NCBI GenBank assembly: GCA_963971225.1 | Contig: OZ020268.1 | Span: 45,992,404 to 46,056,403, forward strand | Length of the DNA: 64,000 nucleotides | Origin: Melieria omissa | Lineage: Eukaryota; Arthropoda; Insecta; Diptera; Ulidiidae | Reading direction: 5' to 3' | Shown: positions 1 through 11,558 of the stretch, one piece after another | Numbering within the stretch: the first letter of the stretch is position 1 | How the letters are laid out: each line of letters starts with the position of its first letter | The notes under the pieces: model-generated | Database searches by the model: none | Seen by the model: only the letters and a program-made list of their open reading frames with translations | What the model was told of the DNA's origin: nothing | Position numbers and translations under genes: made by a program

Positions 1-330
1 ACAGTTAATTGAATAAATAAATAAATAAATCAATGTATAAGTAAAAGATAAATAAATAAATTAATTAATTAGTAATAAATTAATAAATAGATAAATAAAT
101 TAAAATAATAAATAAATAATTAAATAGATAAATAAAAAGAAAAATAAATAAAGAATTAAAAAATAAATAATTATAATAATGTAAATAAATAAATAAATAA
201 AAAATCAATTAATAAATAGAGAAATAAATAAATAAACAAATAAAGAATTAAAAATAAAAAAGTAAATAAATAAATTAAAAACATTTAAAAAATTAAATCA
301 ACAAATTAAATCATCAGTCAATAAATAAAC
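1..330. repeat. AT-rich (TAAA)n-like low-complexity tract
   Basis: Almost the whole stretch is an imperfect AAAT/TAAA tetranucleotide array with occasional G or C. No coding potential is visible on either strand. It lies inside intron 2 of Pdfr (minus strand) and looks like a decayed microsatellite. Confidence 0.85.
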
Positions 331-585
331 AAGAGATTTTGTGCAAATTCAATTCAAAGCTTGAAAAACAACTTGTCGATCAATTAGGGTGCTCACGATG
401 TTCGCGAGGAAGATTTCGTTCATTTTCTAATCAGTTTTGGTGCGCGTTCCATACAAACCATATCAAGTAACATTAAAGTTATCTCAACTCTTTCAAAAGT
501 GCTCATACATACATATGTTTTTGTTAAATGGCGGACGCCCATGGCTAGATCGATTTTTTTAGTAGATCCTGATCTCAATTCATAC

Positions 586-830
586 CAGCTTTGGCAAGGG
601 CAGAATTTTTGTCTATGGGGAAACACTTCCTTACTTGTTCGACCGACTGCTCGACAGTAAGTCTGGGGAATCTTCTTGGATACCTAAATTGTACCAGTTG
701 GATTTAGTCATACTTCTAATCAGGTTTTAGTTTTCGGTGAGCATGTGGTATCAAAACGGCGTCTATGCGCTAATTGTGACTTGCAGGGGACTGTGAGTCA
801 GCCACTTAAACCAACCAACCAACCGATCTC
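586..830 (+). mobile_element. 3' end fragment of an RNase H-bearing non-LTR retrotransposon
   Basis: From about 586 the sequence closely matches 43510-43755, the 3' end of the longer copy in this window. Both contain the end of the ORF (a LGYLN-like C-terminus), a 3' UTR with the phrase AAAACGGCGTCTATGCGC, and a short AACC-repeat tail (here ending about 826). This copy starts near the C-terminal CPAL-ARA region of the polyprotein, so it is strongly 5'-truncated, as is usual for target-primed reverse transcription. Several substitutions separate the copies. Orientation is opposite to Pdfr. Confidence 0.85.
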
Positions 831-3800
831 AATTCATCGATAACAGGGAAAATTAAAAGGCCAGTTACAAGTTTTCAATATAAGTTAAAAACCGAATTTT
901 GTTATAATTTTGTTTGTAAAAAATTTTGTAAAATGTTTTTTTGAAACCACAAATGTCAGTTGTGTATTTAAATACAGAAATCAAGAGATTTACTTATCAA
1001 TCCCTGTGAATGAGGCAACAATACTGAAGCAAATTATGCACAAAAGTTTCTTTGACTGCATTATTTTCTAATATTTATTCTCAAACTTTTCTCATACACA
1101 AATGTTCATGAGTATTTTGTACACACTGCCGTTCTGATATTTAAATGATTAAATCAGAAGAATGACACGCCAAGCCCTGTGAGTGGAGCAACAATATACA
1201 AGAGTTGAGAATACTAAAGGATTTATCGAACAGTATATTTTAGCATTTTCCATAAATTTGTTGGGGCTCTTTTTAAACTTTAAACGCGAAAGTTTTGCAT
1301 AATGTGATGGTCTGATTTGTAATAAGGAATAACAAAAGTTAACATGGGATATTTTGTATAATATGGGATAAATATATTCATTTCTCGCACCTCTTCCCTG
1401 TTGTATGAATTCCCCAAACAAAAGGTAATTTTTGACATAATTTCAAAAGCACCGAAAAACATTAAAAAACGATAATATTTAAGAAAGTAACTATGAAGTC
1501 TTGTTAAAAATTGATCAAACTCTCGAAAATATATTTACACTTTTCCCATAAAACCAATATTATAGCCACAATATATATTTATAGTAAGGTCTTCGATTTC
1601 ATAAACACCTTAAATTTTCAATTCACCTTAAAAAAAAATTTTTCATTCGAATATTGACAACAACAAAAATTGTTGGACTTATATGGGTTAATTTAAAAAA
1701 GGGGTTAATAGCTTTGGTAGATAGAAAACCCTTAGAAAAACTTCCATCTTTGACTGTGAAAAAGTCCATTTAACTATCAAAATTGACTTGCAAATACAAT
1801 AAATTGCCACATCTTTCCTTTAACAATTTGCCAATAAAATCAGTTTAAAATTTCTTATCAGCCCCGAACTTTAATAACATTCTTACATTTTTATTTAATA
1901 TCCACCCAGCAATTATGAGTTATTGAACCGACTTAAGTTGAATTTAGTATTTTTGTTCTGCTTTTAAGATAAGTTTTTGTTGCTATAATTTTGTAACGAA
2001 TTCTATGAATTTTCTATGAATTTATTAAACATTAAATTTGACTAAAGAATTCAAATCTGGGTAATTTCTATTATGAAATGTCGGCTGTAATGTTGCAACT
2101 TTGCACAGTCACATTTGTGAGTTGCCGCTCACCTGCATTTAGTATTTTGCTTCTTTTATATGGTCCAGCAATTAAAGCAACTTGATGTATAAAGCATACA
2201 TTTTAATATTGCAAATTAAAAATGAATGTGAAAGCAAACAAAACTATGGCATGAAATGCCGACGCGAGCAATTTAAATGCAATTCAAATTAAATTCCGGC
2301 ACTTGGCCAACAGCGATGATACTCGTAGTCACATAAATGCACACACACACGCACACACATTAACGCATTTCCAGATAAGTACATATGTATGTAAACGGTA
2401 CATATGCATATATATATATGTAAATGTCCTTATGTGGTGTGCAACGTGCGATGTTAATGAGAAATAAGTGAAACCGAAACTTTGCAATTGTCGTTGCTGG
2501 CTTTGTGCATATTAATTGCTACAGCAAATGCTGAAGCAACCACGCAAATGCTGAACAAACCGACTATGACAAAAATTCACAAATGATCAGAAATGTGATG
2601 AACATAATTGAACTGAACGAGCTTAAAGTTGTGTACGCTGGTCGTTGTTGTTGTGTAGAATTTAAAAGAATTTAACTGCTCACGCAATTTCGTTTTGCTT
2701 TGATTTGTTTCGCTGACAACATCTAATGCGCGCAACTGACAAATGAGCAAATTGACGCGCGTTGCCTCGTTACGCATTTGAATCAGACGACTTTACGCCC
2801 GTTTCGATTTGCCGCAACTGTCACAAATTAAGTGTTGGTATGTGTAAGTGTCGACATTTAGGGAACAATGCGAGGCGTGAGAATGTGGCAAACCTTACAA
2901 CAAAATTTCAGTGCAATCACTTTAATATGAAAAGGTGGAAAGCACGGCACGTGGGAAGATTAGATTTCATGTTGCAAAACGCTTCGCTTCGTAGTAAGCA
3001 TTATTATTTAATAATTATTTCTTGATGCACCAGTGGAATAAAGCAAAGGTTCACAGCTCTTCATACAAAAATTCGGACTTTAGTAGAGTATTTGGCGTAC
3101 GAATATAAAAATTACACTACTCGACACGAAAAATTCACCTAAAAACAAAGTATTTACTAGGCTAACTTTGGGTTGCTGAATACGAAACTGAAAATCATAT
3201 AAATTTTTTTAAGAAGCGTTTTCGAAAAAAATTTCCAAATCAGATGAGATTTTGGGAAGTTACTGACGGTGAAAGTTGTAAAAAAGGAAATTTTGCGACC
3301 ATTTTTTTAAATCATAAATTTTTGAATGGTTTTTTATATATAAAAAATTCTCTGCACTGGTTTTAAAATCTAACATATAGCTGCTTAAGGGGACTACTTT
3401 GAAGGGGATGGCAGAGTTGTAGAATAATTTTTAAATATACGGTTTTTATGGAATCAGTCTCATCAATCAGTAATTGTTACACCTCGTACACATTTAAAAT
3501 AATTTGCTTAATATTTGCGGTGGTGCAATGATAAAAAAATGGATATAAAATGAAAAAAAAAACATGGCGCATTTTATGTAAATTTTCTATTTTGAACTTT
3601 CAGGACAAAAATATGTCAGGTATTTAAGGAAAACATACGTGTTTTGGATCTCAGTCTACATCTAAATTTTATTATATTTCAATGTTCTGATTTTTTATAC
3701 ATTTTTAATACAACGGAAGAAGTATTTTTATGTTGTTCTTCATTTCATAGTTTTTATACATTTTTTCATAATTGGTATCTAACAAAAAATTGCCATCCCC

Positions 3801-4765
3801 AACACTAAGCAATTTTTTCTTGGTCTAATACAATCGAATGCACATAACAGTTGGAATGGGAAACAATTAGAGAACAATGAAGCACGAACGATTGAAATTC
3901 ATTAAAATAGACATTAAATATTTACAGTCGTCGTCAAAGGGGCAGAAGCAGAGCACAAATTGGAGCTCACAATGGCATAATTGTCGGACAATGCTACAAT
4001 TTGTCTGTCCCTTTCCCACAAGAACGGAAACAAACGCACAGCTGATGAGTGAGACAAGCACAGGATTTGGGTCAATTGTAAATGAGCACAAAAAGAAGTC
4101 GTCCGTTTACTTGTTGACAGGTTAATATTCACATTGCTTGTAAGAAAGGATGAAGTGGATGCAATGTGCTTTAGTGCTGCAAGGATTTCAAAGGAAAAAA
4201 TGTGCGCATTAGTAGACTTAAATGTCATGAAAGATGGTAAAAAAGAACATCAAACTCTGAAAAAACTTCAAATCTTTGTGGACAGCCAAAAGAGCACTTT
4301 GCACATTCTCGGAAGGTCCTTAAAACAAAATTTGCCTTTGACTTGAATGTTGCGTAAGACTCATTGAGATAACTGGGGTTATTGCTAACAACTTTAGCTA
4401 CCATATATCGGCGCAGCGGAGAAGCTTGTTGAGATAAACAAATAAAGAATAATTAGAAGGACACTTTATACATTTGTGTGGATCTTCTTAGTCTCTTCGT
4501 TGGGCTTTTGTGCCCTATAGCAATCCCACAGAAATCCAATTATTTTCAAGACATACCAGTGTCTGACATTAACAAATAACCAAAAATATAAGATGACTTT
4601 ACAACCCTCGCCTCTAGAATATTACAAAAATTAAAAGTTATCTGTAAACCTTTCCCCACAGTTATTTATGTATAGAAAAATATTTATTAAAGAAAAGCAA
4701 ACAAACAACAAAATGGAAATGACGAGCGAAAAAAAAGCGCAGTACTTAGTTATTTATTTACTTAC

Positions 4766-4876
4766 TTTTTGTGTCAATGCCGTGCCACCCCGACGGACAA
4801 TGCATGCGCGCCAGAACACCTGCGGGCGTTGGAGGCCAGCATAGAAATCGATCCCAAGTCCAATTGCAGAAGATGC
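4766..4876 (-). CDS. Pdfr: PDF receptor, small internal coding exon (hormone-receptor domain)
   Basis: A 111-bp exon of the class B (secretin-family) GPCR that binds pigment-dispersing factor and signals through cAMP in clock neurons. It encodes FCNWTWD, FLCWPPTPAGVLARM and HCPSGWHGIDTK. These match the extracellular hormone-receptor domain of Drosophila PDFR, including three of its conserved cysteines, the WTWD aspartate and the CWPP motif. The acceptor is a pyrimidine-rich tract ending TTTTTCAG and the donor is GTAAGT at 4765. Both flanking introns are phase 1: the exon starts with the last two bases of a Gly codon and ends with the first base of the next codon. That phase fits the upstream exon ending at 23537, 18.7 kb away. 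An overlapping plus-strand frame here is a shadow. Confidence 0.92.
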
Positions 4877-5787
4877 CTGAAAAATGTCCACAGACAAATA
4901 TATAAAAGAAACGAGAATTATTTGCTAAAGCAAAACACAATTAATTCGATTTGGCGGGTAAATAAGCAAATGGAAAAAAATGTTGAAATTAATTACATGC
5001 AGGGCGGCTGCCAGCGGACTGATCGCATAAAACGGCACCAGTCACACGCACAGCTGAAAATGTTAGTAAAAATTCTAGAATATTTTGAAGCAACTAGCAA
5101 GTATAAGCAGCTATAGGGAAGAAGAGGTAGGCGTTGTAATGAGACATTGTAAATTGTTTAAAACAACTGGGAGACAAAAGACGAGCCGAAGAGAAAATTT
5201 CGAAGTTGCCCAAAAGTCTAGAAGTTTTCTATGATATTTTTTGTTTGGTTCACAACAAATTCATTTTAGTGCACAGACGAATAATAATGAGACTTCCATC
5301 AGTAGAATTTTATAAGTAGATAATTTAGATAGAATAAGTAGATAGATTAAAAAGAAAAGTGCGCCATTTTTTCATCACACAGTCATTACCGGCAAAAGTA
5401 TTGTCAGTTTCAAATTTTAATGTTCCGCAAATATGTTTTTTGTCTCATTTGCCACAGTTTGGTTTCGCTGTATTTATAGCAAACATTGTGTCAAATATGA
5501 GTAAAATATGTCCACAACTTTGCTTGCAGAGAATGATTGGGTCAGTCTGCCTTAATAAGGTATAAAGATTTTTGCAATGAAAGAAATTACACTGAACAAC
5601 AAAATTGAATTTTTTCCAAAAGCGAAGTTGTGTCAATGATTTCTGGTCCAAAAGGCTAAAAAAACAATATATGTATTTACGTATTGAAGGTTCATGTTTG
5701 AATCTTTTTTAAGGTTTTCCTTAAACACTTCTTTAGTTTTGACTTACTTCTGGCGTTCAAGATAAAATTCCAGCTTTTGTGTATTCA

Positions 5788-6400
5788 GAGACCTATAGTA
5801 GAATTTTATGACAAATATTTTCGTGGTACATTTCTTTCTTAAAATTCCTGTTTTAAAGCATATTTTTTGGCATTTTCAGTAAAAGGGGTCAAATTTACCC
5901 ATAAAAATAGGAGCTAGTGGGTTAAAATGTTTCATAAAAATGTTTTTCGTTCTATTTTACAGCAAGTTGCTGAACACATCCCATACCTAAAATGTAAGGA
6001 CACGCGGGTTTCGTATGCCGATTTACCATAAATATATGCAAAAAGGGCGAAACCTTCACCCCTAAAAAAATCAGGTCAAGATTTTTGCAAGAAAATAAAT
6101 TACACTGAACAACTAAAACCTATGGTAGAATTGGCAAATATTTTCGTGGTACATTTCTTTCTTAGAAGTTCTGTTTAAAAAGATAATTTTTTGTATTTTC
6201 AGTAAAAAGGGTTAAATCGACCCATAAAAATAGGAGCTAGAGTGATAAAATATTTGACAAAAATGTTTTTCGTTCTATTTTACATCAAATTACTGAACAC
6301 ATCCCATACTTAAAATGTAAGGATACATGGGTTTCGTATGACGATTCACCATAAAAATTAACATAAAGGACATAACTTTGACCCCTTTACAAAAAAGTTC
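5788..6400. repeat. Two diverged tandem copies of a roughly 310-bp unit
   Basis: The segment 5788-6093 is repeated at 6115-6400. Shared phrases in the same order include TTTTCGTGGTACATTTCTTT, CCCATAAAAATAGGAGCTAG, TGTTTTTCGTTCTATTTTAC, GAACACATCCCATAC and GGGTTTCGTATG. A preceding AAATTACACTGAACAAC phrase also occurs before each unit (about 5583 and 6099). The copies differ by many substitutions and small indels, so the duplication is old. No coding frame spans both copies and I recognise no element family. Confidence 0.85.
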
Positions 6401-7735
6401 AGATGAAAATATATAAAACACTTATACACATATATTTTGTTCATCCTTTCTATCAGCATCTGTTGTCAGAACCTTGTTATTCTTTTTGTGTTGTACAGTG
6501 TTATTGGACCAACAAGTTTGTATTCGACTTTGTGTTTCGAACAAAATATCACGTGCCCACTCAATATGTAAGCAACAATATAGATTTAATCAGTTGCAGT
6601 AAAAAGTGGTGTAAAGTGTTCAAAAATAACCAGAAGATCGTTGAGACATCGCTTCTGAGAAAACCATTGTCGTATGTGCTACTGAAGTCAATGGAATTTA
6701 CGACATTCGTTTTCTGCAGCGACGACATGCTTTGTGAAGATAGCTTTGACCACTTCAATACAGGAAAGAATCAGAAAAATTTAGAAAATTGTGACTGACA
6801 ATTTAAATAATTAATTTAAATTAATAATTTAAATAATTTCCTTAAAATGTGTAGGTCTTTAAATTTTAAAGTCCATTTAAAAATTAATCGGAACATAAAA
6901 TAATAAATTCAAAATGCCAGGTTATTATGAATGACCTCTAGTTTCACGCCTCTATCAACATTTAAATGGGTCTCGGTCAAAGTTGGTTTTTTTTTGTCGC
7001 ACGGTGTAATCACCATTCCAGCTTAAAACGCACTGCTCATGACCGTAAAATCCCTCACAAATCTTTCAGTTCGATTAGATAGGGTGGATATTCTCTTCAT
7101 GAAATGAGTCGCAATGGGCTGTTCGAAAATGTTGGAAACACTACTGCAAAGTGATCGTTTGAGAGGAGCTGGATCGCACCCACTCTCATCTTGCATTCAT
7201 GGAGTGCATTTTAATTAGTGGTAATAAAGTGACCTGAATGGAGGATAAAAGACGGTCCACAACCGAAAAAACCAAGTCAAAGACGTTCGAAAGTTGAATT
7301 GAATCATATGAAGTGATTTTAATGTTAGTTGGTTTTGTTTGCTTGTTATTTTATGAATTTATTTAAACATTTTTTATTTTAATTTTAATTTTTTAAATTT
7401 TTTTTCTAAATTAAATGTTTTATTTAATAATTTAATAAATTAAATTAATATATTTTATTACTTATTTTATTAAAAATCACGACGAAGTCGTTCAAAATTG
7501 AGTAGTCATAACAAATTATTTCATTGTTAGTCGCATTTCGTTTTTGTTTATTTATTAATATTATTTAAAAGTTATTAATACAATATTTTAATTTTAACTT
7601 GAATAATAATATTTAAAATTTATCAACACAGTATTTTAATTTCTGAAAAGGAAAAATTTACTCATCAATAAAAAATATTATTGGGTTATATTGAAGGATT
7701 TGCTTGTGTTTTTTTGAACTAAAAAAACGAAGAAA

Positions 7736-8102
7736 ATGAAATCTCTTGGAACATTGGCGCTTTCAAAATTAAATCAAAAACAAAGTCAAAACTCTTTGAA
7801 TAAAAAACACTTTAAAGAGTTTGGTTCAGCGCGAACTAGGTGCGGTTAGCGAAAAAAAAGAATAACCACAAATCGAATTCGATAGAGAAGCTCTGTTGAA
7901 GCCCTATGTTAGTCTCAGACCAATGTGTGAGGATAACAATTCACCATCTTACAGAAAGGCAGATGAAAACAAGTTCAACAAATTTAAAAATATTTATATT
8001 TTACATAAATGGTTCCAGAGCTTGGGACTGAATCTTCCTATCGAAAGACGGACAATTGAAAGCATGGAAAGTCGTTTGAATGCAGAAAAGTTACTCAATT
8101 AA
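7736..8102 (+). pseudogene. Weak degraded coding-like segment of unknown origin
   Basis: A frame from about 7868 to the TAA at 8100-8102 reads like a charged protein C-terminus (KFNKFKNIYILHKWFQSLG, then IESMESRLNAEKLLN). An upstream ATG frame (7736-7852, starting MKSLGTLALSKLNQ) lies in a different frame and is separated from it by stops. The composition looks less random than that of neighbouring open frames, which would fit a decayed retrocopy or transposon ORF. I do not recognise the family and it may be chance. Confidence 0.2.
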
Positions 8103-9221
8103 TTCTCCTGGTGGTCCTAAGACTGTGTAGTAGTGGTACACACAAGATGTCGTTTAGGGTTTCTGTACCTAACGTTTGAGCCCAAAACCATTTGAAAGCA
8201 TATTTTGTTCGACATATTTTCTATCGAAATTTTCTAACAAACAGACATTTGCGAGGCAGTCGAATGCGAAGTTGGTTGTATCTTTCAAAAATTTTCCACT
8301 TCCTCCGAGAAGAAAACCTCATTAAAGTGTATTTATTTACCTTAGCTCCACAGTGAAGGGTATGCAAAATTTTGCTCCTAAACAGTTACAGGCCACATAG
8401 AGTTGACAACCAAAAAATTAAGATACAAGAATTTTCCGAACAAAGAACTATTCCAACAGCAGCAGCTAAGCATTTAATTTTTTCCTCTCCCCGAGTGTAG
8501 TCTACACATTACTCACTAATGATTACTACAACCTCAAAATAGCCGATTATAACTAAATCGACTACAAATGATGTTATTTATGGTTTAGGCAACGGTAAAT
8601 TTGCACTTTTGCTCATTTGTTGCTCGAAAATGTGAATACCTCCAATCTGATGTAACTAACATTACTGTTGTTGTTGGTATTGTGGTTGCATGTATGCAGG
8701 AAATTAGCTGGACGTATTATTGCAATTATTGCCGTGTTGAATGTGGTTGTTGCTGCATTTGCATAATGAGATACTGACAATTTAGATATCGCTGATAGCG
8801 GCGCACAGTGGCTCGCTCTGCCGGCACATGTTGCAAAAATCATATGTGGGATATTGGAGTTTACATGAACAGTTTTATGTTTTAGATAGGTAAATATTTG
8901 TACTGTAAATATTTGTTGGAAAACCCTTAAATTTAAGTTGATTGAACAAATAGTTTGAATTGCATCTCAAAAGTCTGCATTGCTTTGACTGAAATGATAC
9001 AATGAGAGCTTTGAGCTAAATGAGCTTTGGGATTTGAAATAAATTATGAATATTATAGTAAATGGCCTTTTGAGTCAGTTTGGGTTTAGTGTTAATCCTG
9101 TAAATAGGTAGTGTTAGCGCCACTGTGCGGCATGCAGCTGTTGTATAAGTGACAAATTAATTCAAAATGAAAACCACACAACACTCTATGCCACGCATGC
9201 AACTGGGTGTGGGCGCACATA

Positions 9222-9742
9222 CGTGGGCAGTCCGATAAGTACTTAGCCCCACCGCCCGATGGTGCCACTTTCGTAAGAGAAATTTACTATCGTGTAGTAC
9301 ATCCTCGTAGACGGCTACTATCAAAATTTCAGCCATATTGAATTTTTAGTTTTGTTTTGACCGCGTGTGGAAACGAACGTGTCCGCGGATTTAAGAAAAA
9401 TGGAAAAAGAGCAATATCGGTCGGTGATTCGTCAAATTGGTCGCATTAGGCTACGAACAGCTGCCCCATCCACCGTATTCTCCAGATTTGGTCCCGTGTG
9501 CCTTCTTTTTGTTTCCAAACTTGAAAAAGTCACTCGCCGGGCAGAAATTTGAGTCGAATGAGGAGGTTATCGCCACCACGGAGGCCTCCAGAAAAAGTAT
9601 TTTTCAGACGGGTTAAAGAAGTTGGAGCATCGCTGGGTCAAGTGTATCGAGTTGAAAGGAGACTACGTTGAGAAATAAATCGCCACTTTTGCAAAATTTT
9701 TGTTTTTCCTTTGAAGGCTAAGTACTTATCGGACCACCCACG
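9222..9742 (+). mobile_element. Internally deleted mariner element, 521 bp, with TA duplication
   Basis: Terminal inverted repeats are clear: the left end reads CGTGGGCAGTCCGATAAGTA and the right end is its complement with two mismatches, continuing inward to GGCTAAGTACTTATC. TA dinucleotides flank the element at 9220-9221 and 9743-9744, the expected Tc1/mariner target duplication. A full mariner is about 1.3 kb, so roughly 0.8 kb is missing from the middle. The element sits in Pdfr intron 1, opposite to the gene. Confidence 0.92.
9400..9678 (+). pseudogene. Mariner transposase remnant (N-terminus fused out of frame to C-terminus)
   Basis: The frame starts MEKEQYRSVIR, typical of the first residues of mariner transposases. 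After about 12 codons it jumps, across the internal deletion, to the C-terminal part around the third catalytic aspartate (PPYSPDL). It then continues through the KLEHRWVKCIELKGDYVEK terminus to a TAA at 9676-9678. The parts lie in different frames. The DNA-binding domain and the first two catalytic aspartates are gone, so it cannot encode an active enzyme. Confidence 0.88.
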
Positions 9743-10599
9743 TATGTTCGTGCACACTGTGCATGATTGCGTGTCAGTATTATACAAGTTCTAATGAGGC
9801 TTAGCACAGATGTTTTGTTGCAATTACGCACTGCTGATATTGCGGTCCCCATGCTGTTACATAATTATGCATGTTGCTATTCTCATGGCAACAGCGAGCA
9901 AAAGTTGGATGTGCAAACGTGCAAATTACAGCAAAACAGCTACGGAGTCATTGCCGAACCAGTGCTTTATGAGTAGTGGCAAAGGTTTTCGAAATTCAAA
10001 ACATTCTCTTATAAAAATGGACCTATGAAATACCTATAGAATAGGTAGCGTGATCTTCATATTCTAAATAGAATACGAACGAATACGAATACGAATACGA
10101 ATAGAACGTCCGTCCGGAGATCGGTCGAAACCGGCTGGTTCACTCAGTAGTTCAGAAACGAGTGACGATATTAAGTTAAAATTTGTCTCAGAAGTTCCTT
10201 ATACGATCCTGTACTCAATTTGGTATGGTTCGCCCAATTTTGAGCGATGGGTTTGAATCTCAATAATCTGTTAGTTTTTGAATGGTTACAACTGTAATTT
10301 GCAAATGAATTTGTCATGCCTCGATCATACGACTATTCAATCCCTTTTGAAAATTTAAGAAATTTTTCGGTAAACATTTGACTTCAAGTTATATTTGAAT
10401 AGGAAAATCTGGAATCTTTGGATAACACTTTGTATTTGGATTCTCGCTCTATTTGGTTGTCATATAAGAAACGAATAAAAAAACAAAATCTGATCGCTTT
10501 TGATCTAACTACCATAAATATGTCTAATAATATTCGCTCTTTTGCCTATCAGGAAATAAACTTTTAGAAATTTGATAAGAGTCATTGGAGTGTTAAGAA

Positions 10600-11535
10600 A
10601 GAGTATCGGGTATAGGTATTAAAGTATGGAAAGTAGAGACAGCCAAGGTTTTCCAGGCGGAGGTCTATACTATCCTGAATATGGCCTGCTAGATCATTGT
10701 AATGGCGGGAGAAACGCAATGACACCCAAGCTGCACTAGAGGTCCTAGAAAACCCCTCAAACTGCTCAAAGATCGTAAGCGAATATAAGGCAATGCTGAA
10801 AAGTGTGGCACAACACAATCAACTTACCCTCATATGGGTTCTAGGACTCTCTGGTGTTCATGGCAACGAAATTGCAAATAAAATGGCTAATCTGGGATCA
10901 GAGCCAATATTCAGCATCAGCGCTGCAGAACCTCTGCAGTGGTTTCAAAACCTTGCAAGCATTGGTAACATGGGAAAATGGTCCGAAAGAGAACCTTTAT
11001 CAAAAAAGGGCGAGCTTTCTTCTTCGGCTTGAGAGAAAATAACTGCGTCTTATGATACCAATTACAGGACACAATGTATGTGGCAAATATATGGTATCCA
11101 GCGATGACCTCACCAGTGAATCCTGCCTCGGGAACGTGTAGACATAACAGAACACTTCATAGGAGTTGCATATTGACCAGCGATGTATTGATAGGAGTAT
11201 TAGTTTTTTCCCACGACATCCTCAGGTATATTAAGGAAACTAGAATGCTCGGGAGGAATGAGAATCTCTGTCCTCTTCCACGATTCCCCCTCTGCTATCC
11301 CTTACCTCTCTCTTAATTTTCTCTTTAAGCATAGCAGATATAATGGTCCGAAAGGACTAAGTGCTAATGAAGGCTTGTAGCCTATCTGCCCACCCTCACA
11401 TCACATTACATCACATCACATCACATCACATCACATAACATCACATCACATCACATCACATCACATCACATCACATCACATCACATCACATCACATCACA
11501 TCACATCACATCACATCACATCACATCACATCACA
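10600..11535 (+). mobile_element. 3' part of a non-LTR retrotransposon with RNase H remnant and TCACA tail
   Basis: Broken frames carry an RNase H signature: FQAEVYTIL at about 10649-10675, then LTLIWVLGLSGVHGNEIANK (10823-10882), which corresponds to the WVPGHSGVHGNE motif with the PGH histidine altered. Stops and frameshifts interrupt the rest, including the C-terminal cysteine-containing region to about 11160. A 3' UTR-like stretch (11260-11395, ending TGTAGCCTATCTGCCC) runs directly into the pentanucleotide array. That order fits RNase H-bearing clades such as I, R1 or LOA, many of which end in simple repeats. The clade is not resolved. Confidence 0.8.
11396..11535. repeat. (TCACA)n pentanucleotide array, retrotransposon tail
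   Basis: About 28 nearly perfect copies of TCACA follow the 3' UTR of the preceding non-LTR remnant, with two variant units (attaca near 11405 and ataaca near 11437). The position implies that the array grew from the tail synthesised at insertion. It ends 24 bp before the DD41D element. Confidence 0.9.
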
Positions 11536-11558
11536 TATGTATTGAAAAAATATTTATA

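Larger units (their letters stand above)
1..4765 (-). other. Pdfr: Pdfr intron 2, partial (continues beyond the left edge)
   Basis: The donor GTAAGT of the small Pdfr exon begins at 4765 on the minus strand, so everything to its left belongs to the next intron unless a further exon is hidden. I looked for the next part of the hormone-receptor domain and for transmembrane-coding sequence on the minus strand and saw neither, so intron 2 appears to be at least 4.7 kb. Apart from the AT array at 1-330 and the non-LTR 3' fragment at 586-830, the DNA at 831-4765 is AT-rich and without a supported feature. The short open frames on both strands around 3870-4350 and 2570-3030 show no recognisable domain. 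Confidence 0.75.

Noticed and set aside
1..4765. The next Pdfr exon (rest of the hormone domain and first transmembrane segment)
   Set aside because: I looked on the minus strand for a CELDGRWG-like segment and for hydrophobic exons with splice sites and saw none, so it is placed beyond the left edge.
4769..5116. Plus-strand frame of 115 codons
   Set aside because: It overlaps the Pdfr small exon in antisense and shows no domain. The minus-strand exon with splice sites explains the conserved part.
6403..6798. Plus-strand frame of 131 codons after the tandem duplication
   Set aside because: It has no recognisable motif, no splice context and AT-driven composition. It is most likely chance.
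11396..11535. Regular array considered as a CRISPR
   Set aside because: Units are 5 bp with no unique spacers, and the genome is clearly that of a fly. It is a microsatellite tail.
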